Of a stretch of 64,000 bases of DNA, positions 44,217-51,748 are shown piece after piece. The notes beneath the pieces were generated by a model that saw only the letters and a list, made by a program, of their open reading frames with translations, did no database searches and had not been told where the DNA came from. The position numbers and the translations under genes are program-made. Location: positions 702,136 through 766,135 of the forward strand of contig NZ_JACYFC010000001.1 in the NCBI RefSeq assembly GCF_014803385.1, in the 5' to 3' direction. The first letter of the stretch is position 1. Each line of letters begins with the position of its first letter. Origin of the DNA: Marinomonas colpomeniae (GTDB lineage: Bacteria > Pseudomonadota > Gammaproteobacteria > Pseudomonadales > Marinomonadaceae).

Positions 44217-45235
44217 TGGTGTTTTGGTTTAACTCTCCTCCTGCTCAACGATCTGTAATGAGTGCTTTTATACCAGTCGCTTTGCTACTGGTATTTTGCT
44301 GTGTCTGTAGCTTGTTGCTTGGTGCTGGTAATGTTGGCCCAAAAGAAGCCTTTCAGGTTTTGCTTGGTCAAGGTACTGACGATGCCAACTTTATTGTTTA
44401 TGAACTGCGTTTACCTCGTACGTTAATTGGTCTGGTCGCCGGTCTGTGCTTAGGTATTGCTGGTGCGTTAATGCAAGCGGTGGCACGTAATCCATTGGCA
44501 GAGCCAGGTTTGTTAGGTGTCAGTGCGGGTAGTGCGTTTGCGGTGGCGATTGCATTGGCTATGGGAGCGAGTACGGCGACCTTGCCTGCTGAGTTGGCTC
44601 AAGTAGGCGCTTTAATCGGTTGTCTCTGTGTGATTGCTGTAACACAAATGCAAGGGCAGTGTAATGATCCTATTCGTTTGGTTTTGGCTGGCGCTGCGCT
44701 GACCAGTTTATTAACCGCGATGACGTCTTTATTGCTTATGTATAACGAACGCGCAGCCGATGAAATACGCTTTTGGGTGACGGGCAGTGTGGCTGGTCGA
44801 AACTTTGAACAGCTAATGAGTTTAGCGCCTTCCTTAATCATCGCCTTTGTTTGTGTCTTGTATGTTGCTCGTCCATTAGCCTCTTTGGCGCTGGGTGAAA
44901 GAGTTGCTATTGGATTGGGTTATAAACCGGGACGTATTCGTTTGATTGTTGTCTTCTCGGTCGCTTTACTTGTGGGTGCAGCAACCGCGATTGCTGGCCC
45001 TGTTATTTTTGTCGGTTTGGTTGTGCCATTTATGGCAAGGGCTTTAATTGGTGTAGATATTCGTCGAACCTTATGGTTGTGTGTGCCGTTAGGACCTTTA
45101 GTAATTATCAGTGCCGATGTGATATCACGGTTGATTGCGCAGCCTGCTGAAATGCCATTAGGTGTATTAACCGCGATGGTCGGTGCCCCCGTTCTATTGG
45201 CCATAGTGAGATCGCAACGGTTACCAACATTATGA
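44216..45235 (+). CDS. FecC-type siderophore ABC permease
   Basis: A 339-residue inner-membrane protein with about nine to ten helices. Signatures are LRLPRTLIGLVAGLCLGIAGALMQAVARNPLAEPGLLGVSAGS and GPVIFVGLVVPFMARALIG. With the next gene it should form a heterodimeric channel, as FecC/FecD or FepD/FepG do. It overlaps both neighbours by 1 and 4 bases. Confidence 0.93.
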   Translation: MVFWFNSPPAQRSVMSAFIPVALLLVFCCVCSLLLGAGNVGPKEAFQVLLGQGTDDANFIVYELRLPRTLIGLVAGLCLGIAGALMQAVARNPLAEPGLLGVSAGSAFAVAIALAMGASTATLPAELAQVGALIGCLCVIAVTQMQGQCNDPIRLVLAGAALTSLLTAMTSLLLMYNERAADEIRFWVTGSVAGRNFEQLMSLAPSLIIAFVCVLYVARPLASLALGERVAIGLGYKPGRIRLIVVFSVALLVGAATAIAGPVIFVGLVVPFMARALIGVDIRRTLWLCVPLGPLVIISADVISRLIAQPAEMPLGVLTAMVGAPVLLAIVRSQRLPTL

Positions 45236-46284
45236 TAAATAAAACCCTTTCTCCTGATGGATATTTGAGACTTTCACTGGGTTCTTATTCTTATTTAATT
45301 GAAAAAAATGCCATTGCTCGGAACTTATTTCTGAGTGGGTTATTGATTTTGGCTTGTATTGCGTCACTGGGGATTGGGACGCTAACGCTAACGCCTTGGT
45401 CGGTTATCCAAGCTGTGTTCGGTTTGGGTGACTCGATGAACCAGTTTGTGGTGCAAGAGCTACGTTTACAACGTCTTTTGGCAGGTCTCTATACTGGTGC
45501 GGCATTTAGTTTAGCGGGTTGTTTAATGCAAACACTGGCCCGAAATCGATTGGCGACGCCGGGTATCATCGGTATCGATAATGCTGCGATGGCGTTTGCT
45601 GTGTCATCGGTGGTGAGTACGACGATTTCAATGGCGCCATCTGCTATGGCTTTAATCGGTGCCGCCACAGCTACGGCATTGGCATTTGGTCTATCGGGTA
45701 GTAGCGGTACACGTGGTTATCGTTTCATCATTGCCGGAATTGGAGTTGGTGCAATTGCGGGTGCCATAACTCAGTTAATGTTGAGCCAAGTCGCGATTGA
45801 TGTTGCAAATGCGGCGTATCCTTGGACAGTTGGGAGCTTAAGTGCACGCTCTAGTTTGATGGTCAGTGTGTTAGGTGTTGGCTTATTGATATGCTTGATT
45901 AGTTGTTTGTTGCTGACTCACGTATTTGGTTTGTTACCTTTTTCCGACGCTGTAGTGATTGGTTTCGGTAGCAGCATGAAACGTCTTCGTTTGATTGCGC
46001 TCATCTTGTCTGTTGTTTTAACTGGATTAGCCGTTTCTGTCGCTGGGCCTGTGGGGTTGGTGGCTTTAATTGGTCCCGAAATCGCACGTTTTTTTGCTCG
46101 CTATCGTGGGATTCCTTTAATAAGCTCGGCTTTGGCTGGTGGATTAATTATGGTGATTGCAGACTTGTTAGGACGAACCGTACTATCTCCGATTGAAATT
46201 CCTGTTGGCATTGTGACATCGATTGTTGGTGGGCCTTATTTAATTTGGATTTTAGTCCGCCAGCGCTCAACTCATTCTTTATGA
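45232..46284 (+). CDS. FecD-type siderophore ABC permease
   Basis: A 350-residue permease, paralogous to the previous gene: LRLQRLLAGLYTGAAFSLAGCLMQTLARNRLATPGIIGIDN and GPVGLVALIGPEIARFFARYRG. The start overlaps the first permease stop (ATGA). About 62 bases separate it from the ATPase gene, with an AAAGGA ribosome site for the latter. Less conserved in the NPLAEP-type motif (NRLATP), as expected for the second partner of a heterodimer. Confidence 0.92.
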   Translation: MINKTLSPDGYLRLSLGSYSYLIEKNAIARNLFLSGLLILACIASLGIGTLTLTPWSVIQAVFGLGDSMNQFVVQELRLQRLLAGLYTGAAFSLAGCLMQTLARNRLATPGIIGIDNAAMAFAVSSVVSTTISMAPSAMALIGAATATALAFGLSGSSGTRGYRFIIAGIGVGAIAGAITQLMLSQVAIDVANAAYPWTVGSLSARSSLMVSVLGVGLLICLISCLLLTHVFGLLPFSDAVVIGFGSSMKRLRLIALILSVVLTGLAVSVAGPVGLVALIGPEIARFFARYRGIPLISSALAGGLIMVIADLLGRTVLSPIEIPVGIVTSIVGGPYLIWILVRQRSTHSL

Positions 46285-46346
46285 GAACCCTTATATATGA
46301 CGACTGTATTTACTTCTATTGAAGCTTGTTTTAAAAGGATCTTTCT

Positions 46347-47153
46347 ATGGTAGATCAAACAGGGACTGTGTCGTTAAGTGCCGATAACTTAACCTTACAG
46401 CATGGTAAAACGACAATTATTGAGTCTTTGAATCTGACATTACCATTAGGTAAAGTAACGGCCATTGTTGGGCCAAATGGTTGTGGAAAATCGACGTTAT
46501 TAAATGGTTTGTCACGCATTCACCACCCGATTGGTGGTACTGTTTTATTAAACGGAAAAGACATTCATAAATACCCTTCAAAAGAAGTGGCACGTAAGCT
46601 GGCTCTATTGCCACAAGACACTATTTCACCAGATGGCATCAATGTCGAAGAGCTCATTCGATTTGGTCGACATCCTCACCAAAGCACGATGAAACAATGG
46701 AAGATGAGTGACCAAGAAGCCATTGATTACGCCTTGAACGCAGCAGATTTGAATGGATTGAAAGACCGTTTACTAAATACCTTGTCAGGTGGGCAACGAC
46801 AACGTGCTTGGATTGCCATGTCGATTGCTCAAGAAACGCCTTTGTTGTTATTAGATGAACCAACATCGGCACTGGATCTTGGTCATCAAATTGAAGTATT
46901 TGAATTGATAAAAGAGTTATCTGAAGAAGGTAAAACCATTGCTATGGTAGTGCATGATTTACCTAGTGCTTGTCGTTATGCGGATCATATTGTGGCAATG
47001 AAAGACGGAAAAATCGTCACTCAAGGTTGTCCAAAAAAAATAATGACAAAAGAATTAGTATTAGCTCTGTATGGCATTGAATGTGACTTGATCCCTGACC
47101 CTATGACTGGCAGTCCAATACTAATTAATATTAAACGAGTAAAGAGTTTATAA
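46347..47153 (+). CDS. FecE-type siderophore ABC ATPase
   Basis: A 268-residue ATPase with Walker A GPNGCGKST, signature LSGGQRQRAW, Walker B LLLLDEPTSALD and switch His VVHDLPSACR. It completes the importer. Its last six bases overlap the end of the convergent MocR gene. A diverged copy of its final codons is found at 39472, outside the island. Confidence 0.94.
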   Translation: MVDQTGTVSLSADNLTLQHGKTTIIESLNLTLPLGKVTAIVGPNGCGKSTLLNGLSRIHHPIGGTVLLNGKDIHKYPSKEVARKLALLPQDTISPDGINVEELIRFGRHPHQSTMKQWKMSDQEAIDYALNAADLNGLKDRLLNTLSGGQRQRAWIAMSIAQETPLLLLDEPTSALDLGHQIEVFELIKELSEEGKTIAMVVHDLPSACRYADHIVAMKDGKIVTQGCPKKIMTKELVLALYGIECDLIPDPMTGSPILINIKRVKSL

Positions 47154-47314
47154 GCTCTTTTGTGCAATGGTTTCTGGGTGAAATTCCCGTATGATCTTTG
47201 CTAACGTTTTAATGGCGTTTTCACGTTTTTCCATTGTTTGCTCACTGTAATTCAATCGGAAACCATTCCTAAACTTTCCTGTTGCTGAAAATAATGGGCC
47301 TGGTGCGAAATCAA
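47130..47314. repeat. Right copy of the ~185-bp direct repeat
   Basis: Functional counterpart of 39472-39657. It contains the true ends of the ABC ATPase gene and of the MocR gene. The two copies lie about 7.66 kb apart in the same orientation. Confidence 0.8.
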
Positions 47315-48581
47315 CTCCAACTTTTCGGCAACGCTCGACCAATTTAATGCTATCAATGCTTGGGTTAAGTTCTACCCAAAGAATAAAGCTACCATCAGGA
47401 AAACTAACGCGTGTATCACTAGGGAAGTGAGCTTTAATCACTTGCAGTAAATGGTCTCTTTGCTGCTCGTAGTTTTGTCTCATTTGTCGTATATGTTTTC
47501 GATAACCACCTTGGCGAATAAATTTCGCGATAGCCAGTTGAGGAAAAACTGGACACATGGAGCTGCTGACATATTTGATATGAGTAACCTTATCGCGGTA
47601 ACGCCCTGGTGCAATCCAACCAACACGTAACCCAGGAGCAACAGATTTTGAAAAAGACGAACATAAAAGTACTCGACCATCTGTATCAAAGGACTTTATT
47701 GTTTTGGGACGAGGAAATTGAAATGAAATATCGCCATAAACATCATCCTCAATAATCGCAATATCATAGCTTTGAGCGAGTTTATACAGTTGTTCTTTTC
47801 TGTCTTCTGGCATGGTGTAACCCATAGGATTATTACAGGTCGGCGTAACAAAAATAGCCTTGATTGGCCATTGATCGAGTGCTAACTCAAGTGCCTCTAA
47901 ACTTATACCTGTTTCTGGATGTGTGGGTATTTCCATTGCTTTTAAATTAGCGGCTTTAATGGCTTGCATGGAACCGTAAAAACTTGGCGATTCGATAGCA
48001 ACAATATCTCCAGGCTCAGACACCGCTCTTATACAAACCGATAATGCTTCTTGGCAGCCTGAAGTTATGACTAGGTCATCTGGGTGAAGTTGGCACCCTG
48101 ACGCTACAGTAAGTCGACAAAGCTGATTACGTAATTCTTCTGATCCTCTAATGTCAGCGTAACTTAAACCTAATTCTGGCTTGTGTTTAGATAAATCAGC
48201 TAGCGTTTTGAGTAGGGGTTTTAACGTAGAGGATGTCATATCAGGCATAGCGTGTTGCAGTTGTAGGCCTTTAGTTGAGCCGCGATTCATTAACATATTG
48301 AGCACTTCTTCCCATTGGGATACTTCCAAGGGACGCTGTGGTGGACGAGAAACGCTAGGTAAATTATCTTTTTTTCGCTGGCAAACAAAGTAACCAGACT
48401 TAGGCTTGGCTTCGACAAGCTGGTCTTGTTCCAATTGTCGATATGCTTCCTGAACAGTAGAGATACTGACTCCATGCTCTTGAGCTAATTGACGTACAGA
48501 CGGTAGCTTATCTCCTTGCTTATAGAAGTCATGCTGTATGTGTTCTCGTAAGCGTTTAGCGAGTTTTTGATAAAGTGTCAT
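47148..48581 (-). CDS. MocR-type GntR regulator with aminotransferase-like domain
   Basis: A 477-residue regulator. The N-terminal winged helix-turn-helix covers about 1-70 (KLPSVRQLAQEHGVSISTVQEAYRQLEQ). From about 100 onward there is a fold-type I aminotransferase domain with the PLP lysine at about K312 in SSFSKSVAPGLRVG and the cofactor Asp in IIEDDVYGD. MocR proteins sense a PLP-bound amino compound and control nearby metabolic or export genes. It is divergent from a DUF1127-LysE exporter pair across a gap with four repeat sites, so those are its likely targets rather than the iron genes it converges with. Confidence 0.93.
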   Translation of the reverse strand: MTLYQKLAKRLREHIQHDFYKQGDKLPSVRQLAQEHGVSISTVQEAYRQLEQDQLVEAKPKSGYFVCQRKKDNLPSVSRPPQRPLEVSQWEEVLNMLMNRGSTKGLQLQHAMPDMTSSTLKPLLKTLADLSKHKPELGLSYADIRGSEELRNQLCRLTVASGCQLHPDDLVITSGCQEALSVCIRAVSEPGDIVAIESPSFYGSMQAIKAANLKAMEIPTHPETGISLEALELALDQWPIKAIFVTPTCNNPMGYTMPEDRKEQLYKLAQSYDIAIIEDDVYGDISFQFPRPKTIKSFDTDGRVLLCSSFSKSVAPGLRVGWIAPGRYRDKVTHIKYVSSSMCPVFPQLAIAKFIRQGGYRKHIRQMRQNYEQQRDHLLQVIKAHFPSDTRVSFPDGSFILWVELNPSIDSIKLVERCRKVGVDFAPGPLFSATGKFRNGFRLNYSEQTMEKRENAIKTLAKIIREFHPETIAQKSL

Positions 48582-48659
48582 GGGGTGGCTGAAACCATCT
48601 TAGTTGTATCAATAAAATCTAGAGTAATTTTATTGTAGAACGTTTTTATAATGAATGTG

Positions 48660-48746
48660 ACCATACAGATTAGCCTTTCTTATACCATACAGATGAAAAC
48701 AGGCTTAATCTGTATGCTTGATAAAGCTTTTTTCTGGATCTGTATT
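48660..48746. promoter_or_regulatory. Array of four CATACAGAT-type sites, probable MocR operator
   Basis: CCATACAGAT at 48661-48670 and again at 48685-48694 (24-base period); the reverse complement ATCTGTATG at 48708-48716 and ATCTGTATT at 48738-48746. Sites 1 and 3 extend into a longer imperfect inverted repeat. MocR regulators often bind paired direct repeats of about this length and spacing. Confidence 0.65.
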
Positions 48747-48830
48747 GTATTTATTCTTTCTCTTAAAGTGGTTACTCATACACATGGCATTATTAATGTC
48801 TTTAATAGTGGCGTCTAAAAGGGGAAAACT

Positions 48831-49028
48831 ATGTTAATCGTTAGCTTATTTATTCATATTCAGTATTGCGTAGGGCGCTACAAAACTCGTAAAGCCTTGG
48901 TACTACTAACGACGCAGCAAATGTTAGATATTGGCATGACGAAAGACCGTCAACGAGCAGAGCTACTACAAGCGTCTTTATATGGTTTTTTTCGTGATTT
49001 GACGAATAAAATGAAAAAGAGCGAATAA
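48831..49028 (+). CDS. DUF1127-family small protein
   Basis: A 65-residue protein. The C-terminal half, RYKTRKALVLLTTQQMLDIGMTKDRQRAEL, follows the DUF1127 (YjiS-like) pattern of a basic stretch, L-T-x-x-x-LxDIG and a final helix. Some small DUF1127 proteins bind RNA or regulate metabolism; here the role is unknown. AGGGG ribosome site. Only 4 bases separate it from the LysE gene, so they are co-expressed, most likely under the MocR regulator. Confidence 0.75.
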   Translation: MLIVSLFIHIQYCVGRYKTRKALVLLTTQQMLDIGMTKDRQRAELLQASLYGFFRDLTNKMKKSE

Positions 49029-49032
49029 GGCT

Positions 49033-49644
49033 ATGATGGAGCTGTCTTTCTTTGTCGCGCTTGCAATGTTTGCTTTCGTTATGTCTGTTACGCCAGGGCC
49101 AAATAATATTATGTTGTTAGCGTCTGGGGCACAATTTGGTTTTCGCCGTACCTTACCTCATATAATAGGTATCGGTGTGGGTGTAGCGACATTAATATCG
49201 TCTGCGCTTTTGGGGTTAGGCACGTTATTTATTCTATTTCCGCCTTTGTATATTGTGCTTAAGTGGGTTGGTGGTATTTACTTATTGTGGCTAGCGTGGA
49301 AAATTGCGAATGCGCCTGTTAATGGTTTATCTACTGGCCATAATGAAAAGGCGACACCTATGCGTTGGTGGCAAGCCACTTTGTTTCAGTTTATTAACCC
49401 TAAAGCATGGATGATGGCCATTAGTAGTGTTGGTGCATTTACAGTGCAAGGTGATTTGTATATCCAGTCTGGTTTGTGGATGTTGTTGACCTTTGTTTGT
49501 GTTAACTTTCCAACGATTTCTCTTTGGGCGTGGTTAGGTGTGAGTATTCGTCATTGGTTAACCGATGCAAAGCGTCAAAGAATGTTTAATATTGTCATGG
49601 GAATTGCGACAGCTTCTACGTTACTTATGATAGTTCGAGGTTAG
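49033..49644 (+). CDS. LysE/RhtB-family amino acid exporter
   Basis: A 203-residue inner-membrane protein with five to six helices. MSVTPGPNNIMLLASGAQFGFRRTLPHIIGIGVG is the family signature; FQFINPKAWMMAIS is the second conserved region. It exports an amino acid or related compound. Its location beside a divergent MocR regulator suggests induction by the exported amino acid. Confidence 0.92.
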   Translation: MMELSFFVALAMFAFVMSVTPGPNNIMLLASGAQFGFRRTLPHIIGIGVGVATLISSALLGLGTLFILFPPLYIVLKWVGGIYLLWLAWKIANAPVNGLSTGHNEKATPMRWWQATLFQFINPKAWMMAISSVGAFTVQGDLYIQSGLWMLLTFVCVNFPTISLWAWLGVSIRHWLTDAKRQRMFNIVMGIATASTLLMIVRG

Positions 49645-49723
49645 TTCTTAACCCGAAATATAGGATGATAAGTATTAGTAATGACTAAGCTTCTTTTTTA
49701 ATAAGTGAATAACAAGGATTACG

Positions 49724-50947
49724 ATGTCTAAGATTAGTGCTCTACCAAAATATATTTATCTGTACTTCTTGTGTCAGTCTCTCAATTTAACAGTGACGGT
49801 GATCTCAGTGACCGTTGCAGCAACCGTTGGCCTTATGATCGCACCAGATCAAAGCTGGGCGACTTTGCCTTACGGAATGCAATTCTTGTTTATGTTGTTG
49901 GCGACATACCCTGCTTCTGTATTAATGGAGAAAAAAGGTCGCAAAGTAGGCTTTATTGTTGGTGCTTTAGGTTTGATTGGGTCAGGTATGGTTGGCTTTA
50001 GTGCAGTGATGACTGATTCATTTTTGCTTTTAATTATTGCTCACTCATTACTTGGTTGTTTTATGGCATGCGCAAATTATTATCGATTTGCAGCAGTAGA
50101 TAATTTGATTGGGAAAACTAAAACCAGAGCTGTTTCTTTGGTTATTGCTGGCGGTTTAGTCGCAGCAGTATTAGGCCCTTTTATTGCTAGTTCATTTCGA
50201 GATATCGGTGGCTTTCCTTTGTTCGCTTTATGCTATTTAGCCTTGGTTATGTTAGCAGGTGTTAACCTTATATTGATTGTTTTTTTGCCAAATGAGGTAG
50301 AGAAAAAAATCACCAAACAAGAAAAGGAGAAACGAGATCTAGTTGATCAGCATTGGCTTAAAAATGTATCTCCATTGTTTCTTTTAGCAGTTGTTACTGC
50401 TGCGTTTAGTTACGGCATTATGAACTTAATAATGGTTCAATCGTCGTTGCAAATGCATCATTTAGGTATTCACTTTGATCATTCTGCCATGGCCATTCAA
50501 TGGCATGTTGTGGCTATGTTTGCTCCGTCATTTTTATCTGGTTATTTGATTAGCCGTCTTGGACATCAAAAGGTTATCTTTATCGGTTTGGCGTTTTTCT
50601 TGGCGACTTTTATCATCAATATTGTTGGAACAAGCTACTCGTCCATTGTTTTATCTTTGATCTTTTTGGGCGTCGCGTGGAATTTCACTTATGTGAGTGG
50701 CAGTGCGTATATTGCTGTGATTTTAGAAGGCAACAAAAGTGCGAAAAAATTACAAGGTATTGGAGACACTGGAATCGCTCTGTTCGCAATGTTAGGTGCA
50801 ATGACGCCAGCATTATTGATGTCTACCATTGGTTGGGCTGGGACAAATTTTTTATCTATTGGTTTGATCCTGTTTTGCCTTGTACTTCTCATACTTTTTA
50901 TTATTTTACACAAACGTAATGCACTTAACCCTGTAGGCGCTTCATGA
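49724..50947 (+). CDS. MFS transporter
   Basis: A 407-residue, 12-helix major facilitator protein. The loop 2-3 motif is EKKGRKVGFIVGALGLIGSGMVG, and a matching motif in the second half is SRLGHQKVIFIGLAFF. The substrate is unknown; the pattern resembles drug/metabolite exporters. AAGGA ribosome site; the end overlaps the GIY-YIG gene by four bases. Confidence 0.88.
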   Translation: MSKISALPKYIYLYFLCQSLNLTVTVISVTVAATVGLMIAPDQSWATLPYGMQFLFMLLATYPASVLMEKKGRKVGFIVGALGLIGSGMVGFSAVMTDSFLLLIIAHSLLGCFMACANYYRFAAVDNLIGKTKTRAVSLVIAGGLVAAVLGPFIASSFRDIGGFPLFALCYLALVMLAGVNLILIVFLPNEVEKKITKQEKEKRDLVDQHWLKNVSPLFLLAVVTAAFSYGIMNLIMVQSSLQMHHLGIHFDHSAMAIQWHVVAMFAPSFLSGYLISRLGHQKVIFIGLAFFLATFIINIVGTSYSSIVLSLIFLGVAWNFTYVSGSAYIAVILEGNKSAKKLQGIGDTGIALFAMLGAMTPALLMSTIGWAGTNFLSIGLILFCLVLLILFIILHKRNALNPVGAS

Positions 50948-51255
50948 GTCAAGAAGCTCCCGCTTTAACACAATGGAGTATCTATATTGTTAAGACTCGA
51001 TTGAATACCTTGTATACGGGTATTAGCATCGATGTTGAGCGACGCTTTAAAGAACACTCTGGAGATGGCAAGCGAGGTGCTCGGTATTTGAAAGGTAAGG
51101 GGCCACTAGAATTAGTTTGGCAGCAAGCTGTTGGATCAAAAAGTGATGCTTTGGTGTTAGAATATAAAATAAAAAAATTGAAGAAGCGTCAAAAGCAACA
51201 CCTAGTAGAAGGATTAATGGATATTGATTCATTACGTAAAGAGTCTACTTGTTAA
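50944..51255 (+). CDS. GIY-YIG domain protein (YhbQ-like)
   Basis: A 103-residue single-domain protein: WSIYIVKTRLNTLYTGISIDVERRFKEHSGDGKRGARYLKGKGPLELVW contains the two-strand GIY-YIG core (YIV/YTG), the Arg (ERRF) and His of the active site; a Glu further on (LEYKIKKLKKRQK) completes it. YhbQ-type proteins are putative structure-dependent nucleases linked to DNA repair. Coupled by ATGA overlap to the MFS gene before it, which has no obvious functional connection. Confidence 0.9.
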   Translation: MSQEAPALTQWSIYIVKTRLNTLYTGISIDVERRFKEHSGDGKRGARYLKGKGPLELVWQQAVGSKSDALVLEYKIKKLKKRQKQHLVEGLMDIDSLRKESTC

Positions 51256-51328
51256 GCTTGTTTTTCTTGCTAATCATTCGTAGCATGATGTGTATTCGTT
51301 ATTGGCTTGAAAGAGGAAGCAAGGAGCT

Positions 51329-51748
51329 ATGATAAGTCATTTTGACCATATTGTTCTGACGGTGGAAAATATAGACAGAGCAGTGTCTTTTTATGAAACT
51401 GTATTGAATATGAAAGCTGTTACCTATGGTAATGGGCAGAAAGCTTTGCATTTTGGGCAACAGAGAATAAACCTTCAACTACTAGGTGAAGAACTGCGTA
51501 ATCATTCAATGGAAGGATCTGGCAATTTATGCCTGATTACAAATTGGGGAATGGAGGAAGTTTTGACTCATCTGCATGGTTCTAATGTATCTATTTTAGA
51601 AGGGCCTGTTAGTAAAGTGGGCGCACAGGGCTCCATTCAATCTGTATATTTTAATGATCCAGATAATAACCTTATAGAAGTCAGTCTTTATTTAGATGCG
51701 GAGCCAAACGATCAAGTTAAACTGGCTAGGAATGAATCAGCTGACTAA
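51329..51748 (+). CDS. VOC-family (glyoxalase/dioxygenase-like) protein
   Basis: A 139-residue protein with two beta-alpha-beta-beta-beta units: HFDHIVLTVENIDRAVSFYETVLNM, and later NLCLITNWGMEEVLTHLHGSNV and YFNDPDNNLIEVSLY. The first His and final Glu are conserved metal ligands. The substrate is unknown; similar proteins include fosfomycin-resistance and ring-cleavage-type members. Strong AAGGAG ribosome site. Its 3' end overlaps the convergent helicase gene by 23 bases. Confidence 0.87.
   Translation: MISHFDHIVLTVENIDRAVSFYETVLNMKAVTYGNGQKALHFGQQRINLQLLGEELRNHSMEGSGNLCLITNWGMEEVLTHLHGSNVSILEGPVSKVGAQGSIQSVYFNDPDNNLIEVSLYLDAEPNDQVKLARNESAD

Noticed and set aside
43275..47153. A siderophore biosynthesis gene cluster
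   Set aside because: Only uptake and regulation genes are present; no NRPS, IucA/IucC-type or catechol genes.
39472..47314. Reading the flanking repeats as transposon or integrase attachment sites
   Set aside because: The repeats consist of coding ends of known genes, and no transposase or integrase lies inside the block.
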